Part shown: positions 1 through 3,981 of the stretch, one piece after another
Numbering within the stretch: the stretch's first letter is position 1
How the letters are laid out: each line of letters opens with the position of its first letter
From: CAZYXO01 sp964651315
GTDB lineage: Bacteria > Bacillota_I > Bacilli_A > RF39 > UBA660
NCBI GenBank assembly: GCA_964651315.1
Contig: CAZYXO010000056.1
Span: 1 to 6,940 of the forward strand
DNA: 6,940 bases
Reading direction: 5' to 3'
Translations under genes and position numbers: made by a program
The notes under the pieces: generated by a model
What the model was told of the DNA's origin: nothing
Databases searched by the model: none
The model's input: only the letters and a program-made list of their open reading frames with translations

Positions 1-65
1 TTGATGATGTAAGAAAAGGTTATGGAATATTTATTACAACAATGCTTGAAGAAGGGGAAAAATAA
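1..65 (+). CDS. 3' end of an unidentified gene (partial)
   Basis: The only open frame into the left edge has its first whole codon at position 3. It gives twenty residues, DDVRKGYGIFITTMLEEGEK, and a TAA stop at 63-65. The other two forward frames are closed by early stops. The tail is charged and ends in an acidic stretch, as expected for a soluble protein C-terminus, but it is too short for me to assign a family. That this is a real gene end is supported by the strong hairpin terminator that begins within its stop codon. Confidence 0.55.
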   Translation, partial: DDVRKGYGIFITTMLEEGEK

Positions 66-90
66 AGTGCTTTTCAAAAGTGCTTTTTTT
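64..90 (+). terminator. Rho-independent terminator of the left-edge gene
   Basis: A ten-pair stem (64-73 with 77-86) closes on a three-base loop and is followed by a run of Ts to position 90. Two of the pairs are G-U. The stem is made of two near-identical AAAGTGCTTT units, so it also reads as a direct repeat. It overlaps the stop codon of the preceding gene, which isolates that gene from everything to the right. Confidence 0.8.
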
Positions 91-167
91 ATTAAAATAA
101 TTATCATTCACATTAATTCCTATTAAATAGAAGAAATGAATATTTTTCTTATGCAAAAATTAGAAAC

Positions 168-223
168 AAAAAAATGTTGTTTTAGATTATACTAAATAAT
201 TTAAAACAACAAGTATTTTTTTT
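168..223. terminator. Bidirectional hairpin terminator
   Basis: A 16-pair stem (175-190 with 196-211, one G-U pair) closes on the five-base loop ACTAA. On the minus strand it is followed at once by seven Ts (complement of the A run 168-174). On the plus strand eight Ts (216-223) follow after a four-base gap. It could stop transcripts from either side, and best fits a transcript coming leftwards from the structured region at 232-360. Confidence 0.6.
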
Positions 224-231
224 AAAAACAT

Positions 232-324
232 AAAAAAGAAGCTGGTTACCAATCCCGAAAGATTAAAACCAACTTCTACAAGAGATTGATAAACGATTCT
301 AAAAGAATAACAAATCAATCTCTT
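232..324 (-). ncRNA. Putative small RNA of about 93 nt, two hairpins
   Basis: Read on the minus strand, a hairpin starts right at the predicted transcription start. It has an 11-pair perfect stem (324-314 with 290-280), a symmetric 5x5 internal loop and a 5-pair inner stem (308-304 with 300-296). Two bases later comes a second hairpin (277-267 with 247-237, one mismatch) with a 4-pair inner stem (264-261 with 254-251). Six Ts (complement of 232-237) follow it directly, so the second hairpin has the form of an intrinsic terminator. A promoter-like sequence lies just upstream on the same strand. I do not recognise the family: it does not look like 4.5S/SRP RNA, 6S RNA, tmRNA or a tRNA. If the second hairpin leaks, the hairpin at 175-211 would end a longer form of about 157 nt. 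No open reading frame of note lies inside. Confidence 0.5.
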
Positions 325-330
325 GATATC

Positions 331-359
331 AATTTACTACATAATAAGAGCAAAGTCAA
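331..359 (-). promoter_or_regulatory. Promoter for the minus-strand small RNA
   Basis: On the minus strand TTGACT (359-354) matches the -35 consensus at five of six bases, and TAAATT (336-331) matches the -10 at four of six. The spacer is 17 nt. The predicted start falls near 324, exactly the first base of the stem. A ten-base palindrome, TTGATATCAA (323-332), covers the region between the -10 and the start and could be an operator. Confidence 0.45.
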
Positions 360-405
360 CTACTTTTTTGCAATTTTATTAAAAATTATGATTAAAGTTA
401 AATAA

Positions 406-448
406 AATAGTAAACGCTCGAATTAAAGAAAAACGAGCGTTTACTATT
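406..448. repeat. Perfect 15-bp inverted repeat, likely operator or structured element
   Basis: The left arm AATAGTAAACGCTCG (406-420) and the right arm (434-448) are exact reverse complements around a 13-base A-rich loop. No clean T run follows on the plus strand and only a broken one on the minus strand, so a simple terminator is unlikely. Each arm holds a TTTACT hexamer pointing outward. TATAAT lies 17 nt beyond it on the plus strand (463-468), and CATAAT lies 18 nt beyond it on the minus strand (390-385). This is the geometry of two divergent promoters sharing one symmetric element. A REP-like repeat is the main alternative. Confidence 0.5.
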
Positions 449-468
449 GTAAAGAAATGAAATATAAT
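440..468 (+). promoter_or_regulatory. Upstream promoter P1 (weak -35, perfect -10)
   Basis: TTTACT (440-445), inside the right arm of the inverted repeat, is followed by a 17-nt spacer and a perfect TATAAT (463-468). Transcription would start near 475 and run through the micro-ORF into the radical SAM operon, giving that operon a second, longer leader. The overlap with the inverted repeat suggests control by a DNA-binding protein. Confidence 0.35.
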
Positions 469-509
469 AATATTCAAGTTTTGTGCCATTAATGAAGGGG
501 GTCATAAAA

Positions 510-542
510 ATGATTGACATTTATTTGTTAATAGCATTATAA
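510..542 (+). CDS. Ten-codon micro-ORF (possible leader peptide)
   Basis: A strong ribosome site, AAGGGGG (495-501), lies eight bases before an ATG that opens a ten-residue hydrophobic frame, MIDIYLLIAL, ending in TAA. It could be translated only from promoter P1, because it overlaps the -35 and -10 of the main promoter of the next gene. It may be a leader peptide, a decayed small hydrophobic protein, or chance. Its length gives no statistical support. Confidence 0.2.
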   Translation: MIDIYLLIAL

Positions 543-543
543 T
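514..543 (+). promoter_or_regulatory. Main promoter P2 of the radical SAM operon
   Basis: Perfect TTGACA (514-519) and perfect TATAAT (538-543) are separated by 18 nt. The start is expected near 550, leaving a short leader of about 25 nt before the ATG at 575. Consensus boxes suggest strong housekeeping-sigma expression unless the upstream region represses it. Confidence 0.8.
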
Positions 544-574
544 AAATTAAATTTATAAAGGAGTTAATGTAGAA

Positions 575-1579
575 ATGTTGAAAAGGGCTTGGTTAACTAC
601 AAATAGAACTTGTAATAATAACTGTACTTGGTGTTATGCAAAAAATTCTAAAATAAAAAATAGTATGGATATTAGCTTATTAAAAAAATACATTGATTCA
701 TTGATAGAAAATGGGGTAGAAAAATTTATTTTAATTGGTGGAGAACCAACAATTTATGAAAGTCTTTTTGATGTATTAGAATACATTAAATTAAAAAAAA
801 CTCAAGTATCTATGGCAACTAATGAAAGAAAATTCAGCAATTATGATTTTGCTAAAAAAATTGTTCAATTGGGAATTAACTCTTTTGATATTTCACTAAA
901 AGGTACTTCTGAGGAAGAATATTTAGAATTAACAGGTTGTAGTGGATTATATGAAGCTATTAAAGGAATAAATAATTTGGAAAAATTAGGGGCCAAAGTT
1001 TGTGTATCTTATGTGATGTGTGAAAACAATAAAGAAAAATTTATACGACTTAAGAATTTACTTTTAGAGAACAATATTAATAATATCTTGTTAGAATTGT
1101 ATAAGCCATCAATTGAAAATGATTATAATGATGGACCTAGTATTAATGAACTTGCTGATATATGTTTAACTGCTTATAAAATTTTTAAAAACAGTAGTAT
1201 TAACTATAAATTTGAAATGTCTATTCCTCTTTGTGTACTTGATAAAAGTTTACTTGAAGAATTAGAAAAAAACAATAAAATAAAAACTTGCTGTCATATT
1301 ACTACTGGAAGAGGTATTGTTTTAGATACTAATTTTAATATTTTGCCATGTAATCATTTTGTTAACCACCCATTAAATAAAGATAAAATAATTTATAATG
1401 ATATTAATGATTTTTGGCATTCTGAATTAGTAAAAGAATTTAGAAAAGTGATTAAAACTTATCCTTCTATAAAATGTAAAGAATGTAAAAAATGGACAAA
1501 ATGTGGTGGCGGATGTTTCTTGAGGTGGATGTGTGATAATCCTGATGATTATATTAATAATGAGGTATTTAATGTTTAG
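575..1579 (+). CDS. Radical SAM/SPASM peptide-modifying enzyme
   Basis: This is a 334-residue radical SAM enzyme that would cleave S-adenosylmethionine with a [4Fe-4S] cluster to start radical chemistry in the cytoplasm. The cluster motif CxxxCxxC is at C13, C17 and C20, and the SAM-binding GGE is at 55-57. The C-terminal third is a SPASM domain for auxiliary clusters: C239/C240, C259, then C301-x2-C304-x5-C310-GGG-C314 and C320. SPASM enzymes usually modify peptides or proteins (thioether or C-C crosslinks, for example). The radical motif begins at residue 13, so there is no N-terminal RiPP recognition domain and the enzyme is short for a RiPP maturase. The ATG at 575 is chosen because AAAGGAG (557-563) lies upstream, although the gap is a long 11 nt. 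It is the first gene of an operon, and the next gene starts inside its last codons. The Cys-rich peptide at 2096 is the likely substrate (inference). Confidence 0.9.
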   Translation: MLKRAWLTTNRTCNNNCTWCYAKNSKIKNSMDISLLKKYIDSLIENGVEKFILIGGEPTIYESLFDVLEYIKLKKTQVSMATNERKFSNYDFAKKIVQLGINSFDISLKGTSEEEYLELTGCSGLYEAIKGINNLEKLGAKVCVSYVMCENNKEKFIRLKNLLLENNINNILLELYKPSIENDYNDGPSINELADICLTAYKIFKNSSINYKFEMSIPLCVLDKSLLEELEKNNKIKTCCHITTGRGIVLDTNFNILPCNHFVNHPLNKDKIIYNDINDFWHSELVKEFRKVIKTYPSIKCKECKKWTKCGGGCFLRWMCDNPDDYINNEVFNV

Positions 1580-2081
1580 ATTAGTTTTACCAAATAAAAA
1601 ATATAAAAAATCGTGGATAAGTTATATTAAATCATATATAGAGAATAAAGAAAAAATAATTCCAGGTGATTTTGCTAAAAATGGTGAAAACTTTGATACA
1701 ATGCTGTTGAGATTAAAAAATAAACGTGAAGGTATCAATTTACAAAATAATCAAGTAAAATCGATTCTTTATTGGGCTATAAATGATAATGATGAAATAA
1801 TTGGGGCTATTGATTTGAGATGTGAATTAAATGAATTATATAATTATTTAGGAAATATAGCATATGGAGTTAAACATTCAGAAAGAAATAAAGGCAATGG
1901 AACAAAATTATTAAAATTAGGTTTAAAAAAATGTGAAAAATTAGGAATGAATAAAATATTAATTACATGTGAAGAAAATAATGTGCCTTCACAAAAAGTT
2001 ATTATTAATAATAATGGAATATTTGAATCAAAAGTGAATTTTAATAACACTAATATTTTAAAATATTGGATAGAACTGTAA
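1572..2081 (+). CDS. GNAT-family N-acetyltransferase
   Basis: This is a 169-residue protein of the GNAT fold, close to the predicted acetyltransferases of COG3981. These transfer an acetyl group from acetyl-CoA to an amine on a small molecule or protein. The acetyl-CoA loop is visible as R105-NKG-N-G110 after the strand IAYGVKHSE. It is followed by an amphipathic helix, the strand ILITCEENN (typical of this group) and the closing RYWI-like KYWIEL. I start it at the ATG at 1572, with GAGG at 1562-1565 six bases upstream. An earlier in-frame ATG at 1533 would add 13 hydrophobic residues with no ribosome site. The start overlaps the upstream gene by 8 nt, implying translational coupling. Position between the radical SAM enzyme and the Cys-rich peptide suggests peptide tailoring or self-resistance, but the substrate cannot be read from sequence. 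Confidence 0.85.
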   Translation: MFRLVLPNKKYKKSWISYIKSYIENKEKIIPGDFAKNGENFDTMLLRLKNKREGINLQNNQVKSILYWAINDNDEIIGAIDLRCELNELYNYLGNIAYGVKHSERNKGNGTKLLKLGLKKCEKLGMNKILITCEENNVPSQKVIINNNGIFESKVNFNNTNILKYWIEL

Positions 2082-2090
2082 AGGAGGTGA
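2081..2090 (+). promoter_or_regulatory. Perfect Shine-Dalgarno that fixes the peptide start
   Basis: AAGGAGGTGA is a ten-base full match to the 16S rRNA 3' end. It begins on the last base of the GNAT stop codon. GGAGG lies eight bases before the in-frame TTG at 2096, which decides the start of the small peptide and predicts much stronger translation than for the two enzymes. Confidence 0.85.
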
Positions 2091-2095
2091 AATTT

Positions 2096-2260
2096 TTGAC
2101 TGCTTTAGAAATTGTGAAATTTAAGCATAAAGGAACAAATATTATTTCTGAAAATCTTAAGGGATATAAAACTTGTTCACATTATAGTTTAGATTGTTGT
2201 GAAGACCCAGATGATGGAAATTGTGCCATTGAATCTTACTGTGAAGATGGAGAAGATTAA
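2096..2260 (+). CDS. Cys-rich acidic peptide, probable RiPP precursor
   Basis: This is a 54-residue peptide starting at TTG 2096, set by the perfect ribosome site. An earlier in-frame TTG (2066) lies inside the GNAT gene and lacks one. The N-terminal half (about 1-25) is Lys/His-rich and Cys-free, like a leader. The C-terminal half has five Cys (C27, C34, C35, C43, C49) among Asp/Glu and ends EDGED, like a core. There is no signal peptide or membrane segment. C35-EDP-D39 and C49-EDG-E53 are Cys-x3-acid spacings. That spacing is known from radical SAM thioether peptides of the ranthipeptide (PapA-like) kind, where Cys is joined to an acidic side chain. It is last in the operon behind the SPASM enzyme and GNAT, and is followed directly by a terminator, as for an abundant substrate peptide. 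I do not recognise a named family. A small metal-binding protein is the alternative. Confidence 0.7.
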   Translation: MTALEIVKFKHKGTNIISENLKGYKTCSHYSLDCCEDPDDGNCAIESYCEDGED

Positions 2261-2272
2261 ATTAAAAAAACT

Positions 2273-2313
2273 AAGGTTGTTAGAATGATATTATTATTTT
2301 AACAATTTTTTTT
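2273..2313 (+). terminator. Terminator of the radical SAM-GNAT-peptide operon
   Basis: A long AU-rich hairpin pairs 2273-2289 with 2293-2309, 17 pairs including several G-U, on a three-base loop. It runs into eight Ts (2306-2313). It lies 12 nt after the peptide stop codon and separates the cassette from the tRNA promoter. Confidence 0.75.
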
Positions 2314-2371
2314 ACGATTATAAGAATTGCACTATTGTAACTTTTTAAAAACTTTTAAATCAATTTTTTTC

Positions 2372-2399
2372 TTTACATATTTTTAGTTAATGTTATAAT
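2372..2399 (+). promoter_or_regulatory. Promoter of tRNA-Arg and the downstream operon
   Basis: TTTACA (2372-2377) and a perfect TATAAT (2394-2399) are 16 nt apart, with an extended -10 TGT directly before it. The start is expected at about 2405-2407, a few bases ahead of the tRNA. No other convincing promoter or terminator is seen between here and the gene at 2553, so the protein operon may be read from it too. Confidence 0.75.
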
Positions 2400-2410
2400 A
2401 GTTTTGTTAA

Positions 2411-2486
2411 GTCCTTGTAGTTTAATTGGATAAAATTAATGCCTCCGACGCATTAGAAAAGGGTTCGAATCCCCTCGAGGACACCA
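2411..2486 (+). tRNA. tRNA-Arg (anticodon CCG)
   Basis: A complete 76-nt cloverleaf. The acceptor stem is GTCCTTG (2411-2417) with CGAGGAC (2476-2482). The D arm is 2420-2436 with the GGATA loop. The anticodon stem AATGC/GCATT holds the loop CTCCGAC, giving anticodon CCG at 2445-2447. A four-base variable region and a T arm with loop TTCGAAT follow. The discriminator is A2483 and CCA is encoded (2484-2486). It decodes the CGG codon, which is rare in this AT-rich sequence. One oddity is an A-C mismatch (2460/2474) in the T stem. The tRNA sits at the head of a protein operon with no terminator after it, so processing at its ends would release the mRNA. Confidence 0.95.
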
Positions 2487-2552
2487 AAATAATAGTTATA
2501 AAACTGTTAATGACTAATTAAACAAATTAAAAAATAAGAAAGGAAAGGAAAA

Positions 2553-3086
2553 ATGAAAAAATCGCAAGAATTAGAAACTAAATTAATTAATAATTTATTA
2601 AGAAGTTATGAATTAGAACAATCAATAAAAATGTTGATGAAAGATGCTACTGTAAAAAGATATACTGAATTAAAAAGAGAATTAGATGTAATTGAAAAAG
2701 AAATTAATGAAATAGGTTTAGAAATAAAATTTGTTAAGATGTGTGAATGCGAACATATTTTATTTCATTTACAAAAAATAAATGCAAATTATGCTGAATG
2801 TGCTATTTGTGGATTAACAGATCGTTATTTAATGCTTCCTTCAGCAAATGATTATTTTGATCGAATGAATGAAACATATTTAAGTGAATTAACTGCTGGA
2901 AAAATCGAAGACTATTTTGTTAATCATGAACCAATTACTGAAGAACAAATGAAAAATATAATTGAAGAATCTAAATGTTTTTTACTATATGATAAGAATA
3001 ATTCAAGAAGACAAAAAATTCAAATGATGAAACATTGTGTTCGGGCAAAAACTAGAATGAGAACGAAAGGAAATATTAATGAATAA
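2553..3086 (+). CDS. Unknown 177-residue protein, coiled coil plus Cys/His cluster
   Basis: I do not recognise a named family. Residues about 1-62 are highly charged and heptad-like, probably a coiled coil. A likely zinc site follows: C64-E-C66-E-H68, H72, then C83-AI-C86-G, where the CxxCG knuckle is typical of zinc ribbons. The C-terminal part (about 95-177) is mixed helical and ends strongly basic (RRQK...RAKTRMRTK), which could bind nucleic acid or membrane. There is no signal peptide, so it should be cytoplasmic. The ATG at 2553 has purine-rich AAAGGA boxes just before it. The stop overlaps the ABC ATPase start by 8 nt, so the two are translationally coupled and the protein may regulate or assist the transporter. 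It carries one CGG codon, the only in-frame CGG I found in the window, just downstream of the tRNA that reads it. Confidence 0.75.
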   Translation: MKKSQELETKLINNLLRSYELEQSIKMLMKDATVKRYTELKRELDVIEKEINEIGLEIKFVKMCECEHILFHLQKINANYAECAICGLTDRYLMLPSANDYFDRMNETYLSELTAGKIEDYFVNHEPITEEQMKNIIEESKCFLLYDKNNSRRQKIQMMKHCVRAKTRMRTKGNINE

Positions 3087-3981
3087 AATACTTGAAGTTA
3101 AAAATTTAAAAAAGAAGTTTGGTAAAAAAGAAGTATTAAAAGATATAAATTTGGATATAAATGAAGGAGATATCTTAGCATTTATCGGACCTAATGGAAG
3201 TGGGAAAACAACAACGATTAAACTAATTTTAGGAATGAATAAAATAGATGATGGTAATGTATTTATAAATGGCTTTGATGTAAAAAAAGACTTTGTTAAA
3301 GCAATCGAAACAGTAGGATGCATAGTTGAAAATCCTGACTTTTATATGTATTTAACTGGAAAACAAAATTTATTGTTAACGAAAAATTTATATCCAAAAG
3401 TAACAGAAGCAGATTTAAATAACACAATAAAATTAGTAGGTTTAGAAAATAGAATAAATGATAAAGTAAGCAAATATTCTTTAGGTATGCGTCAAAGACT
3501 TGGAATAGCAAGAGCTATAATGACTAATCCTAATTTACTAATATTAGATGAACCAACAAATGGTTTAGATCCAGAAGGAATAAAAGATTTACGTGATTTA
3601 TTAAAAAAACTTGCTAAAGAAAAAAAGATGGGTATTTTAATATCAAGTCATAATTTAAGTGAACTAGAAAGTTTTTGTAATAAAGTATCGATTATTAATA
3701 AAGGAATTACTTTAGAAACAAATGAAGTAAATCATTTAAAAGAAAAAGATATTGAAAAATATATATTTGAAGTTGATAAAATAAATAAAGCAAAAAAACT
3801 TCTTGAAAATATTGAAGAAATTGAAGAAAATAAATTTATTATTGAAATACATAAGAAAGAAATACCAAATATAATTAAAGAATTAATAAATAATGATATT
3901 TTAATATTTGAAGTAAAGAAAGATACACAAACATTAGAAGAAGCATATTTAAGTAAGACTGGAGGTAATAAAATTGATTAA
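3079..3981 (+). CDS. ABC transporter ATPase, BcrA/lantibiotic-immunity type
   Basis: This is a 300-residue nucleotide-binding subunit that would hydrolyse ATP at the inner face of the membrane to drive the permease encoded next. All ABC motifs are intact: Walker A GPNGSGKT (37-44), signature YSLGMRQR (133-140), Walker B LLILDEP (153-159, catalytic E158), D-loop GLD (162-164) and H191. The usual Q-loop Gln is replaced by Glu in VENPDFY (E84). Such an E-loop is known from LanF-type lantibiotic immunity ATPases and the related BcrA group. The extra C-terminal domain (about 215-300) also fits BcrA-like proteins. The start at 3079 overlaps the upstream gene by 8 nt, with AAAGGA (3066-3071) ahead. 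Likely roles are expelling a bacteriocin, antibiotic or peptide from the membrane, or exporting one. The substrate is not readable from sequence. Confidence 0.93.
   Translation: MNKILEVKNLKKKFGKKEVLKDINLDINEGDILAFIGPNGSGKTTTIKLILGMNKIDDGNVFINGFDVKKDFVKAIETVGCIVENPDFYMYLTGKQNLLLTKNLYPKVTEADLNNTIKLVGLENRINDKVSKYSLGMRQRLGIARAIMTNPNLLILDEPTNGLDPEGIKDLRDLLKKLAKEKKMGILISSHNLSELESFCNKVSIINKGITLETNEVNHLKEKDIEKYIFEVDKINKAKKLLENIEEIEENKFIIEIHKKEIPNIIKELINNDILIFEVKKDTQTLEEAYLSKTGGNKID

Noticed and set aside
238..448. CRISPR array, tracrRNA or transposon ends in the palindrome-rich region
   Set aside because: There are no regularly spaced repeats, no cas or transposase genes, and each palindrome is different. 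A small RNA plus an operator explains it better.
510..542. Resemblance of the micro-ORF to the start of Fst-like type I toxins
   Set aside because: The similarity is limited to a few hydrophobic residues. The frame stops after ten codons, with no membrane span or charged tail.
567..572. Start-stop ATG-TAG just before the radical SAM start
   Set aside because: It is only three bases from the AAAGGAG site, too close for normal initiation. It probably arose by chance.
1533..1571. Upstream ATG that would extend the GNAT by 13 residues
   Set aside because: It has no Shine-Dalgarno, adds an unconserved-looking hydrophobic run, and sits deep in the radical SAM gene. ATG 1572 has GAGG at a good distance.
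1844..2050. Minus-strand open frame of 68 codons across the GNAT gene
   Set aside because: It lies wholly inside a well-supported gene, has no ribosome site, and its hydrophobic composition is what the complement of Lys/Asn-rich codons gives.
2411..2486. tRNA-Arg as an integration (att) site for an island
   Set aside because: I found no second copy of the tRNA 3' end in the window, no integrase is present, and the RiPP cassette lies on the 5' side of the tRNA.
3003..3511. Two minus-strand frames across the zinc-protein/ATPase region
   Set aside because: They are antisense shadows of genes with clear motifs. They show no ribosome sites and have Phe/Leu/Ser-rich artefact composition.
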